Assembly (NCBI GenBank): GCA_011800155.1
Contig: CM022369.1
Span: 3,472,001-3,536,000, forward strand
DNA from: Flammulina velutipes
Taxonomy: Eukaryota; Basidiomycota; Agaricomycetes; Agaricales; Physalacriaceae
Length of the DNA stretch: 64,000 nucleotides
Direction of reading: 5' to 3'
Shown: piece after piece, positions 11,973-22,524 of the stretch
Layout: every line of letters begins with the position of its first letter
Position numbering within the stretch: the stretch's first letter is position 1
The notes under the pieces: generated by a model
The model's input: the letters and a program-made list of their open reading frames with translations, nothing else
Database searches by the model: none
What the model was told of the DNA's origin: nothing
Position numbers and translations under genes: made by a program

Positions 11973-12555
11973 TAGGGTTTAAAAGTTAAGTTGGGTCAGG
12001 TTATAGACCTACTTCTTGCTCTAACCTAGCCTTAACTAGTTGGTCAAAAGTCCAGATTTGCTCTAACCTCTAACCTTAACCAGTCGTAAATCCTAACCAG
12101 TTACTGAGAGGGCAGTCATAACTAGTCATGACCAGTTATAACTTTTTTCGGTTATTACTAGTTAGTAACTAGTTATAACCAGTTATTTCATCAAATACTA
12201 AGCAAAGTAAGTGTAATGTATGAGAACAGTTGATTAAAGTAAAGTATAACTCAACTATTATCCTGTATATTATCACATATTAGTATTGATAGCTAAAAAA
12301 TTCTAAAATTATTCAATTTTAACGAAATTAGATTGAAAATCATAATTTATGACTTATTTAACCTGTTTTAACTCAGTTATAGTCAGTTATAACCAGTCAT
12401 TTGCTAGTTAGTCACTTTTTCAGGAAAAGGCCTAACTGCTAATCTTAACTGGTTACAATCTTTAACAAGTTAACATTCCAAACAGTTAGATAGCAGTTAA
12501 GTTAGGTCAAGTTATAGATTTTAACCAGTTAGACTAACCTAACTTCCAAACCCTA
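11973..12555. mobile_element. 583-bp hAT-type MITE
   Basis: Flanked by the exact 8-bp direct repeat GGTAAGAA (11965-11972 and 12556-12563). The termini are inverted: TAGGGTTTAAAAGTTAAGTT at the left, and AACTTCCAAACCCTA at the right. The interior is built largely from degenerate AACTAGTTA/TAACCAGTTATAAC palindromic motifs and has no ORF. Terminus TAGGG and 8-bp duplication place it in the hAT superfamily. Confidence 0.88.
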
Positions 12556-12634
12556 GGTAAGAAGGTTAGCCTAGAAATATTATTAGAATACAAAGAGGTA
12601 TATGCATGAGGTCGAGTCGCGCGCACAAAAATGT

Positions 12635-12715
12635 ACATCTAGTAAGAATTGAACTCAAGACCTCACCTAATACAGGTGAAATTGAGATGTTCTAACTACT
12701 AGACCACAGTGTCTT
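12635..12715 (-). repeat. tRNA-like sequence, probable SINE head
   Basis: On the minus strand a Pol III A-box-like sequence (TGGTCTAGTAGTTAGAAC, near 12690-12706) is followed about 40 bp later by a B-box-like GAGTTCAATTC (12646-12656), and the wording resembles tRNA-Glu. The anticodon-arm region has a long loop, and the acceptor strands (GACACTG and TAGATGT) do not pair. It is therefore not a working tRNA but a tRNA-derived SINE head or pseudo-tRNA. Confidence 0.4.
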
Positions 12716-13229
12716 GTTAAATATAGTAACTTTATGCAATATAGTATGTCATCGTCAAAATTTCAACTCACTATTATGTATTCAAGTGTTTGTTTGAGAG
12801 GGTAATCATTGTAATTATTCAATTTAACTTGATATATGTGCTGAAATATATGTTTTTGTACTCTAAACTAGCTAAAATTGTCTGAACACTCTTTGGTAAT
12901 CCGTTTTACTATGGACCAGGTCCATGATTGGTTGCACCAGTCTTTTGGCACTCATAGAAACACATCAGAGGGAGGTGTCAAGTGTGGAGTGGCAACATGG
13001 GTAGTAGTAGTCATAGTGGTAAGAGACAATGTTCACAAAGCGACAATTCTGAGTTTCCTGAATGATTGAACAATGTGAAATATGTGTGAAGGACAAACAA
13101 TGTTTCTATGAGTCTGTCTGACCAGAACTCAACAATACTAACTGTTTGCCTCCAGATGATTTGACTACTACATTTCATTGTAAGAATCAATTTCTCGAAG
13201 ATCAACGTGTCTAGGTAGAAGGCAATATC

Positions 13230-13823
13230 TTGATGAAGAGCAGTGTTTCGATCCATGCCATCGAGCACTCTACTCGCAACAACTACGCTACTGGGGCCCG
13301 CGATTATCTCCGGTTTTGCAGAATCCATAACCTCCCACTCGATGCCACTCGCCAGACTCTATCTCGCTATATCGCATACACCTCTCGTTTCATTGCTTCG
13401 GGTCCCAAGTACTTGACTGGGGCTCGTCACTTTCTCAAGGACTTCTTTCCGGATTTTACAGCTGCCAGAGCAGATGCTGCAGTGCAGGCCACCATTCGCA
13501 GTTCCAAGAAGCTTCGAGCTGACCCCATACGTCGTAAGCCTCCACTCTGGACCTCTCATCTTCAAGCATTCCTTGATATTGCCAACACCTCCGGTCTCTA
13601 CAATGACCTTCTCTTCATTACCATGCTCGCTTGTGGCTTCTATGCCCTTCATCGGATGGGTGAGCTTACTCAGCCCAACCAGCACTCACTTCGAGATTGG
13701 AGAAAGATTATCAAACAAGCTTCTCTCCATTTCTCCAAAGGCGAAGCTGGCTACACACTTCCTTATCACAAAAGCGACCCATTCTATCATGGCTGGGAGC
13801 CATATTGTGAACCAGACAGGTAA
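13230..13823 (+). pseudogene. Tyrosine recombinase of a DIRS/Crypton-like element, truncated
   Basis: The 197-codon frame shows a SAM-like N-terminal core-binding domain (STRNNYATGARDYLRFC, residues 13-30) and the start of the catalytic domain with the Box I arginine in FYALHRMGELT (about residue 140). YR elements of fungi use such enzymes to integrate as circles. After KGEAGYTLPYHKSDPFYHG the similarity ends at about 13793 and the H-x-x-R and Tyr motifs are missing; a second fragment carrying H-x-x-R lies at 14670-14990. The coding frame is otherwise clean, so decay is recent or partial. Confidence 0.75.
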
Positions 13824-13959
13824 ACAGTTACCCAGGTATCAACATTGATGTTGATGCTGAAACAAACACGTAACACTACCACCACATACATCCCCTTGCT
13901 ATACTAGTGTCTTGGCCTCACAGGCTTACCTCATTATGACACTATAGGTTATTGCTAAA

Positions 13960-14090
13960 AAGCAGACTGGTTTCAGCAGAGTGAGCTCTCCCTTCTGGAT
14001 CTATCTCCAATCTCGAAGTGAGTGCTGGTTGGGCTGAGTGAGCTCACCTATCCAATGAAGGGCATAGAAGCCACAAGCAAACATGGTAAT
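13960..14090 (-). repeat. Inverted fragment of the same tyrosine recombinase gene
   Basis: This stretch is the reverse complement of about 13630-13725 (the HRMGELTQPNQHSL-coding part). Together with 14670-14990 it shows that at least three pieces of one recombinase family were shuffled here. The rest of 13824-14669 has no supported gene. Confidence 0.65.
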
Positions 14091-14669
14091 ACTACAGGAC
14101 ACTTGCTAGACTGCTGGATGCAGTCCTCCAGTGAATACTTCTGCGAAGAAGGGCCTGCACGAAGAAGTTGAGAGGGCAGGGGAAGAGAAATGACATTGTA
14201 ATAGTGCCAGACAATTCAACTGTAGGTTTCACTCAGTGTGCAGACTCTACCTCAAGCTAGCTGGGCAGCATCTATACATCGACGAGTGATGTTCACTGTG
14301 GTGATCACATCTGGGGAGGAGAGGAAGAAAGATAGGTATAAATGGTAATATTAGCGGCAGATGTGTGACCAGTAGCAGACACACATTGTGAGATTTTGCA
14401 AACAACAACATCAGAGACAGAGAGGTGAGAGTGTTTCTATACTTGTTGTTGACTGGAGAAGCTCTCATGAGCTTGGACTTCATTTTTTGCAGGTCCTCAG
14501 TGACTTAGGTACTAGTGTAAAGGACTGCACAGATATAATTAAACCTTTCAACTTCTTTCCACAGCATGAACATAACTGGGAGCTTCTCCACCATGGACAT
14601 CCCTGGTGTTAAAAATAAGAAAGTAGATCAGGAGTTCAAGTTCAACGATGTAGAGGCCATGACATGGCA

Positions 14670-14992
14670 TGTGATGCCCAGTGAGCTCACTCAGCCCAAC
14701 CAGCACTCACTTCGAGATTGGAGAAAGATCATCAAATGAGCTTCTCTCCATTTCTCCAAAGGCCAAGCTGGCTACACACTTCCTTATCATAAAAGTGACC
14801 CGTTGTATCATGGCTTCGCCATTCTTTTCACAGATCAGGACATTGCCAACCCTTCGGAGCTGCTTATTCCAACTCGTTCTTGGTTCGAGTCCAGGTTGTG
14901 GTTGACAAGGAGTATGGACTTCACTCAGTCCGAGCTGGTGGTGCCACTTTCTATGCCGGACTTGGTGTTTCTAAACTGGTGATGCACTAGGG
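14670..14992 (+). pseudogene. Tyrosine recombinase C-terminal fragment
   Basis: Overlaps in content with the end of the 13230 frame (TQPNQHSLRDWRKII at 14690, then ASLHFSKG) and continues beyond it. An in-frame TGA follows KII. A later, shifted frame gives the Box II signature HSVRAGGATFYAGLGVS (about 14920-14970), the H-x-x-R pair of the catalytic tetrad. The active-site tyrosine region is lost. It is a second, decayed copy rather than the direct continuation, since the overlap is duplicated. Confidence 0.7.
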
Positions 14993-15377
14993 CAGTGATA
15001 TGCTGAAGAGCATGTGGCCGCTTGACTTCATATGTTTTGTGTTTCACTGTTCTTCATTTGGCAGCTCGCACAGTTTGGCCTAAGTTATCGACCCGTGCAA
15101 TCGACTGAACAACACGGATATGTTGAACATGCAGAAAATGTCCTGTACATAGATAACCAATGATGTACTGGATTCCAGAGTATGAGATGTTCGATACTGA
15201 CATACAATTTTATCGAGATCATTGTTGGTAATGTCGCTGTACTTGAAATCTGGTCCATTCTCGCGAAGACATGTCTGTAAAGTTGTGGGATGAATTTTGA
15301 TGTCTTCAGTAAACTGCTTGCGACGCAGTGTATGGTTAGGAGCATTGACGAGTCATAGAAGATCAATATTGATTTCT

Positions 15378-15831
15378 TTACGAGCGCGACGGTAATAAGG
15401 AGAAGGCTCGCATTGTGATGGACCACTCAGGCTTGCCATGGAAAAGGACAAGGTTGTGGTTAAAGTCCCAGCCAAAGAAGTCGTCCATGTAATCATGGAG
15501 GTCTGGAATGCCTAACTGCCAGGCAGCCCAGTTGAGAAGGCCAGAAAGCGAACACCAACAACGAGGTGATGTCCGGGTGCCCAGGATAAGGCGACAAACG
15601 AGGTGGAAGCTGCCATCCACAGCGACGACTTGGTGCAGCTGCCAAATTGAATGCGCTGGGAGGTTAAGGAATGCCTTGGAGACATCGCTCTTGAAGAGAA
15701 GAAGATCTTCGTGAGGGTGAGAGCGGTACACATCATCCAGGACTTGTGCAAATGAATGCATGTCGTCGTACCGGACTTTGGCATCTTCACGAGAGATGTC
15801 ATTGTTGAGACCATTGTGTTCGAACACGGGT
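15378..15831 (-). pseudogene. DIRS-like reverse transcriptase fragment
   Basis: The minus-strand frame encodes the palm region of a reverse transcriptase: FKSDVSKAFLNLPAH (first catalytic aspartate), GTRTSPRCWC, and the catalytic box LHDYMDDFFGWDF. This wording is characteristic of the Agaricomycete DIRS-like RT that accompanies tyrosine recombinases. Only about 145 residues remain; RNase H and the N-terminal part are missing. It abuts the truncated end of the cysteine-cluster gene at about 15832, apparently a rearrangement breakpoint. It lies opposite in strand to the recombinase pieces 0.4-2 kb away, so the original element has been rearranged. Confidence 0.8.
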
Positions 15832-15832
15832 A

Positions 15833-17181
15833 ATGGTTATACGCACAGAGATATTCCAGCTCTTCCCCCAGTATACCCCTATTCCACTGCGTCAAGAACG
15901 CCATCGCCACCACATGCAAACGTGTCGACTCCAGGTCGCGGAATGTCACGTATCGAGCCCAATCGTCGACACTAACGATACTCCCGTTATCAAGCAGCAA
16001 GGGCTTGAAGACCGCCGCCCTTCCTTCCTTTGTTGCAAACGCCAGCCACGTCACAAGCGCCAGGAGAATGCGAGTCGGGCGTTCTTCCGGACAATCGCCT
16101 TTCTCATTCTTCGTCTCGTGGTCCGTCGTGTTGGACCGGGGGGGGGGCGACAATAGCAGATGACGTTGCGCGGGAAGGAGAGCGAATCCTTGAAGTGCCC
16201 AAACACCTGGTCCTCGTCCTTAAAGGGACACTGACTGTCAATGTGGCCCAGCAGCTTGCTGTTGCCTCGACGCAGCGAGCAGTCGATGCAGTACTGGCTA
16301 GACGACATCGTTTTTGCCAGTATAAGGAGCCTCGTCATGAGGGCGCGATGCGATTCTGGGACATGGCCACGCATTTGTTTGATAAGAATGGGTGCCAGGA
16401 AATGAGTGGGAAAGGGTATCCTGGCTACTTCGCTGGGGGCGGGAATTGCGGGCAAACTCATATTGTCATTGACAGAGTCGTCCTCTCCAAACACGTCTGC
16501 AAGTTCAATCGAGTCAGGGAATTCGACGGTATTGCTGTCGTCGAGGTCCATCGTTGCCGCGCGTTTGGCCATAGGAGCTGCAACGAGACTGAGTTCAGTA
16601 GGAGCACGACACATATATTCAACGGTTTACCTTTCAATGGGTTCCGTTGTACACCCTCGCGTTGGACGAGAGGTTTTAGGACCGTCCTGACGCGTTGCGA
16701 GTTGGGGGCGGAGCCAGGAAGTGCCAGTCCTGGCATATCGCCCGACCAGCTGGACGTAGATACCGTACCTACAGAGAATCAGAGTTGATTATATGCGTCG
16801 AAAAAAGGACTTACTAGCTTGCGACGACAATACCTTCTTGGCGACGCTAGCAGGACGACTAGGACGACTCTTTTGCAACGCGTTCTCCTTGCCTTTCGGT
16901 TGAGACAACGCGAGGGAGGCGCGCGATGGAAAGAACAACATTATCGATGGGGTCGTCGACCTTCGATAATGCGAAGAAAGGCGTGGGGAAGAGCTTGGCA
17001 GCGTCTCGTCGCTTGCAGGAGGAGGCGGACACGACGTCGAGCGCATCGTGGGGGACGTGGGATACAGATCACGCCGTTGCGACGATCGCGAGGCGGTTGA
17101 ACAAATGGAAGACACTCCCATACCATGCCTGCGGTAACCAGCAGACAGGGCAGAGGGGGGCGACGACGAGCGAGAGGGCAT
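15833..17181 (-). pseudogene. Cysteine-cluster protein of an Agaricomycete family, frameshifted and 3'-truncated
   Basis: Spliced model: exon 1 17181-16815 (serine/proline-rich, starts MPSRSSSPPS), a 46-nt intron, exon 2 16768-16631, a 53-nt intron, exon 3 from 16577. Exon 3 has an acidic region (DDSNTVEFPDS), then PILIKQMRGHVPESHRALM, then a C-x2-C...H...C cluster (YCIDCSLRRGN, HIDSQCPF), a second cysteine pair (ICYC), and a tryptophan-rich end (VTWLAFATKEGR, DDWARYVTF). I recall similar cysteine-cluster proteins, alone or attached to RecQ-like helicases, in Agaricomycetes; this is from memory only. A 10-base G run on the plus strand (16138-16147) breaks the frame by one base, and the gene ends abruptly at the RT fragment. 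No function is assigned. Confidence 0.6.
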
Positions 17182-17393
17182 GAGGAAAGACGGTGGTGGT
17201 GGTAAGAGGACAAGAGGGATAACGGTCCGAATTGATTCAATATTGGCGTGCGTGCCGAGATGCCGAGATGCTGTTGTGTGGCGCACGCGGGATTTTTGTA
17301 CAACATTGGTTTAATTCCTACGCGTTACAACACTACAATACAAGTATCATTAAGAGTCCCATTCAAAGTTAATACAAAGCGTTATCGACAATA

Positions 17394-18074
17394 TTAACCA
17401 GTCTTGGATGCATTGGCGCTCCTCCTGGCAGCGATGGCTGCGAGACGACGGCGTTCAGCGTCGTTCTTGACCCATTGAAGTGTCGCAGCTGAAACCAACT
17501 TTGCTGTAAAGGAAATCAGTGTTTATCTATGCGCCGGGAGTCCAGTACTCACTGAGGGGTTTGTACACCAAGGGCTTGCGATGCGGGGGCACTGACTTTG
17601 GCGTAGTAGCGGTCTTGCCCACTGCATCTTCACCGTCGAGTTGGAGCACTGGGAGGAGCAGCTCCGCACTGTCCTTTGCCATTCCGAACGTGTCCCCGAC
17701 TCCGTTTCCCTGGCTTGCGCTGTTAGAGCCAGTGACCCCGTAAACTATGTTGACATCAACGAGGGGGTGGTGCGTCGCAGGGACGTGTCCTGCGGGTAAC
17801 TGTATACGTCGACGTCGAGCGGGAGTTGTCGACCAGGCAGCGGCATGCGAACGAGCATGTCATCGATCAGTGCGTCGTATCGCAGCTGCGAGAATCGCTC
17901 ATGCAGGGGGATGCGATTACTGCGGGGTCCGGGCGATGTGGGCGTACGGACGGCACGACACGCATATGGGTGACCTTGAGGCCCGAGCGACGACGACAAC
18001 GAGGATGAGCGGCGGATAGGACCACTATGCCCATCGGAAACGACAGGCAGAGTGTTGGAGGATGGAGGCGACAT
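17394..18074 (-). CDS. Unrecognised protein with one clear intron
   Basis: Starts ATG at 18074 (MSPPSSNTLPVV, Ser/Pro-rich), followed by a good coding stretch (RFSQLRYDALIDDMLVRMP, then DVDVYSYPQ). The frame then shifts by one base near 17760-17800, and the second frame reads VDVNIVYGVTG...HRKPLVYKPL up to 17553, a 49-nt intron (17504-17552, GTGAGT...TTTACAG) and a basic C-terminus (WVKNDAERRRLAAIAARRS) to the TAA at 17394-17396. The shift may be a mutation or a missed short intron. It sits between the cysteine-cluster gene and the next minus-strand gene in the same orientation. I do not recognise the family; the basic tail suggests nucleic-acid or chromatin binding, which is only a guess. 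Confidence 0.5.
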
Positions 18075-18238
18075 GGGATGGTGGTGGTTGGAGGAAGAGA
18101 AGGGTTCAGATGTTTACTTTTGTTTACGCGTTATGGACGCATATGTTTTTTCGATCGACGATCTTCCTACACGTGTACAGAGCTAAACATCTATCATTGA
18201 TAGCGTAATCACATTTCTGTTTTGTTATAGCCTACTCG

Positions 18239-18603
18239 TCGCCACAAGGGGGACCCTCTGAACCTTCGTCCTCTAGCATGAGCATGACCCGCTCCTCATC
18301 CAACGCGTCTCTGGCCTCCTCCAACGTGTCGTTGCGCCGCATAACCTCCAGGTTAGGCAAGCACATCCCAGAGAACAAACGAACAACTGTATATCATTAG
18401 CGCATAGTCTTGAAGCCAAAGAAAAACCAAAACTCACTCCTCTCTGCATCTTCCGGGGTTCCATGCAGCAGCGCGTGCCTACGAATGTCCTCCAGATCGT
18501 ACAACGGTATAGACGCTTCGTTGGGCCGGAAACGAAAGCGATTGCGCACAAGTTGACGGCGAAGATCGGGGCTGCCATGGCTTGCCGCGGTACTGCTGGC
18601 GGG
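18239..18603 (-). pseudogene. 3' part of an unrecognised gene, cut by a foldback repeat
   Basis: The frame enters directly from the repeat terminus at 18604 with no ATG (VPASSTAASHGS), continues LYDLEDIRRHALLHGTPEDAE, is joined by an intron (18371-18421, GTGAGT...ATACAG) to FSGMCLPNLEVM and an acidic helical end (RNDTLEEARDALDEERVML), and stops at TAG 18239-18241. It is probably the C-terminal part of the gene whose 5' part lies at 19712-20282 on the other side of the repeat. Family unknown. Confidence 0.5.
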
Positions 18604-19711
18604 CACCCTATGACATAGACCTAACTAGTTATCCAGCCCTACTAATGGGGCCAAATAACTAGTTGCCAGCTCTGGTTAAGTAGGCCATTTTGGCAGGCTA
18701 ATATGGCTGGCTGGCGGGCAGGGGGCGGGCTGGAATGGGGCGGGATGGGTCCCAAATATAGATAGGAATTGATGGGAGCATGTAGGGATTGATGGGCAGG
18801 GGAGGGGGAGCAGGGGATGGGGAAATGTGGCCACACATAAATCCGGACCTAGGGATTGATGGGTACTGATGTCATTGATTGCCCAGGGGGATGGGGGGAT
18901 GGGGATAGGAATTGTGGCACCAGGAAAATCCGGACCTAGGGTTTGATGGGAGCAGGGGATGGGGGGATGAGGGCAGGGGAAATGTGGCCACAGAAAAATC
19001 CGGACCTAGGGATTGATGGGAACTGATGAGATTGATGGGAGAGGGGATGGGGGATGGGGGCAGGGGAATTGGGGGCAGGGGACAATTGTGGCACCAGGAT
19101 AAATACTGGGCTATTGCCAGGGTATGAAGAGGGTATGGGAGGGATGATTGTAGGTTGAAAAATAAAATTCTTTCTAACTATCAGAAACATGAATGGGGAT
19201 GTGGCAGCTACTGAAACCAATAATAAAACGATGTGTGGCGCATTTTTAATCAAGGAGCACATACCTCGGATCAACCTGGGGTTGTTTTAGATGTCTTCCT
19301 ATTGAAAAATGAATGTGTGCAGCACAAAGAACCATGTAAAAACACGAAGATTTGGCTGAGAAACAAGCAGAACATTATTGAAAATCCATCAAAAAGCACC
19401 AAAAAGGGAGCAGCACTTTGCCCTCGCTTGGGGGTGACCTGGAACAACTTTTAGGTCGTCCAGACACCTTTGGGGCATTGTATATGTCACTCAGTTAGGT
19501 CCCTAGGTCAACAGAACCCTTGGATATGATCAAAATGCCAAAAACCCGGACCACATAGGTTTGGGCCACACTATCAACTTGCCATGACCTGGGGACACCT
19601 TATATTCGAAGATATATGTATATAATGCTCTAATCATGAGTTAGATGAAGTCTGGAGTGTCAAAAATGCGGTCAAAACCTTGGATATACCCCAAATAATG
19701 TCCCCCACCAA
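18604..19711. repeat. Truncated copy of foldback family F
   Basis: One terminus is intact (CACCCTATGACATAGACC at 18604). The body is collinear with one arm of the elements at 36197 and 31144, including the GGGGAT-rich stretch (18720-19080) and the block around 19215-19440 that is nearly identical to 37046-37267. The other end stops internally (GTCCCCCACCAAG) against coding-like sequence at 19712. Only one arm remains. Open frames in it are not genes. Confidence 0.8.
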
Positions 19712-20282
19712 GACGCTGCAGGTTGCGAAGGTGGTAGCCGCCTGGTACGGAAAAGAGACGCCGGCTGGTAGGGGATGATATGTAATGCACAGGCGTCGCG
19801 AAGAACAGAGCTGGAGTGCTGAGTTAACAGCAGATAAGGGAGCGTGGATATAGGGACGCACCTTACGGCGCTAGAGGCATCCGTGCCCTCTAACGCCTGC
19901 TGCTGCTGCTTTTCCTTACACACTGGTGTTGTCTCCAGCAAGGGTGTTGTGCGCCACGGTTCTTAGTATGAAGATGAGATCAGCCAGCAGATGAAATGGG
20001 TACAGGGTGGGCGCACCATTGGCGAACGAGCGCGCGTCAGCGATGTCGACAACGTCGACAAACCGTCCCTTTGGGGCGGTGTGCGCTGCGCTGCGAAGTT
20101 CCATGCAATGATGATGGTCGGAGGACAGACGGCAGGCACCGTACCACGTGTGTGTACGGACTTGACCTTTTACATAAACTATACAGGTCAATACACTTAC
20201 CTTCAGCCACCAAGGATTCTAGCTTTCTTGCTGCTGTTCCACTCTGCCGGTGTACTCCTGGTTCCAGTGATGGGTAAGTCAA
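19712..20282 (-). pseudogene. 5' part of an unrecognised gene, cut by a foldback repeat
   Basis: Starts ATG at 20282 (MTYPSLEPGVHRQ). A probable but very short (34-nt) intron follows, then a well-behaved stretch (GQVRTHTWYGACRLSSDHHH, FVDVVDIADARSFANGAP, YPFHLLADLIF). A further exon in another frame (ETTPVCKEKQQQQALEG) and a 45-nt intron (GTGCGT...AACTCAG) lead to TPALFFATPVHYISS and GGYHLRNLQRL, which runs straight into the repeat at 19711. The splicing between the second and third blocks is uncertain. It is transcribed away from the TET/JBP-type gene, with 271 bp between the two start codons. I do not recognise the family. Confidence 0.45.
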
Positions 20283-20553
20283 GTCCTTCTGTGTTTGTCA
20301 TGCTTTTTTTTCCACTGGCGCGCGCGGAACGACCTTGGGCTGCGACGCGCCAGCTTGTCCTTGCCTACCTCGACGCGTCACCTCGTCCTACCCCCGCGAA
20401 ACGACCTTGGTTTGCAGGATTGGATTAAAACAGTGCGTGAGGTAGAGCAGGCGATTTTACGATACCCAATTTGGCCCCTTTTTTTGCAAGCAAAGTCGCT
20501 TACTGTCTCATCTTCCAGTTACACGTTCGGGTCGCGAGTTTTCGGGCTACACC
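20283..20553. promoter_or_regulatory. Shared divergent promoter region
   Basis: This 271-bp gap separates two divergent start codons (20282 minus, 20554 plus), so it should hold both promoters. No specific site can be called. Confidence 0.35.
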
Positions 20554-22092
20554 ATGGGCCCCCCTATCCGCTGCGATGTTGATATGGCGGACCTCCTGCG
20601 TGAACGCGTACCGGAGCTTGACGAAGGATGTGCTTCAGAGGACGAGATGTTGCTGGAGGGTGACGCTGGCACAGGAGAGGGTGACGAGGACGGGGAAAGG
20701 GAAGGGGCAGGTGGAAGTGCTTGTGGTGAGAAGGGTATGAGGACAGAGGTATGTGGCGCTATGCTACTTATTCTGTTTGCTGACTTTATCTTCCAGTCAT
20801 CCAAAAGTGCGCGTAAGAGGCAGCGCCGTGACTCGGTGGGGACCATCTCTGATCTTTCGGACGCGCCATCCACCTCCATTGCCCCGAAGCGCAGCAATCA
20901 CCGCTCGCGGTATCGATCTCAACGCCGCAGGAAGCAAAGAGCCGAAGAGCAGCAGCTCATTGGAGAGACGAGCAAGACGGTCGCTAGGAAGCACCGTGCT
21001 GCTGCACAGCCGGTCTTCCTTCCCAAGGCTGACACGTCGTCTTTGCCCGTCAATTCGACAGGTTTCGGAGGCCGTCGCCTGAATGCTTTCAAGCCCGCTA
21101 CGTCTCTCGAGAGCCTTAAGAAGCGCGGCTACGTTCATGTTACTCGCGTGGGCAAGGAGGTTCGCCCTTTGGTCGACCGTGCAGGGAGAATTGTGGGGCT
21201 GGTTTATGTTGAGCCGCGTGATGAAGAGAGCTGGGACAAGGTGGTGAGGGGGCTGGAAAGAGGAATTGAGGAGGGAATAGCGACACTCAAGTTTACGGAG
21301 AAACAGCGCCACCACAGGCGCGGCAAATTTGCGGCTGTCAACGTTGGCTTTGCGTATGGAGGGGGCCGCAAGGTAATTGCCTCCCCTGTCGTCTGCTGAA
21401 TGATGCTAACTGAAACAAGAGAGCAGGAAACATCTTCCTTGGGCAAAAAACAAGGCACTTCATGGACAACCTTCTTCGCCGCTGCAGCTTCAAGCGCTGG
21501 TCGGGGTTCGTCAACCGTGCGTGTATATGTTGTATACTCCACACCTTTCTGACCTGCAGCATTAGAGATCCTTGCCACTTACAACCCTCACATGCATGAG
21601 GAGTACCGGCAGGCAATGGACCACTTACGCTTGTCTGATTTGCAGCTCAAGCCGCCCTTCGCCAACAGTGTCTTTGCGGCGCTCGCTGTAAACTTCTCTA
21701 AGAAGGTTGAAAGCGACGGCCATACCGACGACGGAAACAAACCCGATGGTTGGTGTGTTATCACGTCGGCAGGTCGTTTTGACGCAAAACGGCATGGCCA
21801 AATTGTGCTCGACCAGCTAAGGGTGGTCGTCGATTTTCCGAGAGGAACCAGTGTCTACATTCCGTCAGCTGTCGTCACGCACTACAACCTCCCTATTGCC
21901 AAGGGGGAAACACACCACTCTATGACCCAGTACACGGGGGGCGGCCTGTTCCGTTGGCTTTATAATGGTTGCTGCACAGATATTGAGTGGTTTGCGAAGG
22001 CAACGCAGGAGGAGATTGTTCAACGGGAGAAGGATAGGAGCGTGCGCTGGCGGGATGGTCTTAAGTATTTTCCTTTGTATACTTCACTGTAG
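20554..22092 (+). CDS. TET/JBP-type 2-oxoglutarate/Fe(II) dioxygenase homologue
   Basis: Four exons, 466 aa: 20554-20748, 20797-21372, 21420-21516, 21560-22092, all with GT-AG introns of 43-48 nt. N-terminal third: acidic, then very basic (RSRYRSQRRRKQRAEEQQ), probably nuclear. The C-terminal half fits the Agaricomycete TET/JBP domain, relatives of the enzymes that oxidise 5-methylcytosine: FANSVFAALAVNF, the Fe(II)-binding H-x-D in GHTDDGNKPDGWC, GQIVLDQLRVVVDFP, the distal iron histidine in IPSAVVTHYNLPI, then TQYTGGGLFRWLYNG. In relatives an R-x-S follows the distal histidine and binds 2-oxoglutarate; here the position reads HHS, so the arginine is replaced. The open frame and clean introns argue that the gene was under selection recently. 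Activity is uncertain. In Agaricomycetes such genes are known to be amplified with transposons. Confidence 0.8.
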
Positions 22093-22102
22093 GATGTGTA
22101 TG

Positions 22103-22323
22103 TAGGCCTTTTGAACCGGTCAGACTGGTCGAAACTGCGGTCAAGACCGGTCTGACTGACGCAGCGGTCAGACCGGGGAACCGTACCAGACCGAGACTGG
22201 TCTATAGGTCTGACCGGTTGCGGTTACAAGTTCTGTCCTGGCCGTAAATTCTGAGACCGGTTTCGGTTCCGGTTTTGCCCTTTTTGGGCAAAAAACCGAA
22301 CCGAACCGGACCTTTAAACCCTA
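22103..22323. repeat. Short hAT-like TIR remnant rich in ACCGGTC
   Basis: Begins TAGGCCTTTTGAACCGGTC and ends GGACCTTTAAACCCTA, a roughly inverted pair of TAGG-type ends. The interior consists of GACCGG/CCGGTC variants as in 8505-9461. No target duplication is visible. It starts 11 bp after the stop of the TET/JBP-type gene, so it may supply its 3' flank. Confidence 0.55.
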
Positions 22324-22524
22324 ACACTGCTCAAATCTCCGCGCACGATAACATTCTTTGCATTTGAGGAGGATCTTGGACTTGTTCCTAGAAGAGGTAT
22401 TGAGCTGGTAGAGGGAGGTCAGACGCATGAACAAATGTACAGACTTTGCATAATGGGTCGCATTACAGCGGGCCCGGGCTTCTTGTCTGGCTTCTGGTGT
22501 TGAATAGAGCTTTTTGCGGCCCAT
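22321..22524 (-). CDS. Small basic protein beginning MGRKKLYST
   Basis: The 67-codon frame starts ATG at 22524 and ends with a TAG that lies inside the terminus of the neighbouring TIR remnant (22321-22323). The N-terminus MGRKKLYSTPEARQEARAR resembles an opening I recall as frequent in small Agaricomycete transposon-linked proteins. A CKECYRARRFEQC cysteine pattern closes it. It may be a fragment. An upstream in-frame ATG at 22584 exists, but the start at MGRKK fits the remembered family better. Confidence 0.35.
   Translation of the reverse strand: MGRKKLYSTPEARQEARARCNATHYAKSVHLFMRLTSLYQLNTSSRNKSKILLKCKECYRARRFEQC

Noticed and set aside
20797..21315. 172-codon minus-strand ORF
   Set aside because: Antisense of exon 2 of the TET/JBP-type gene.
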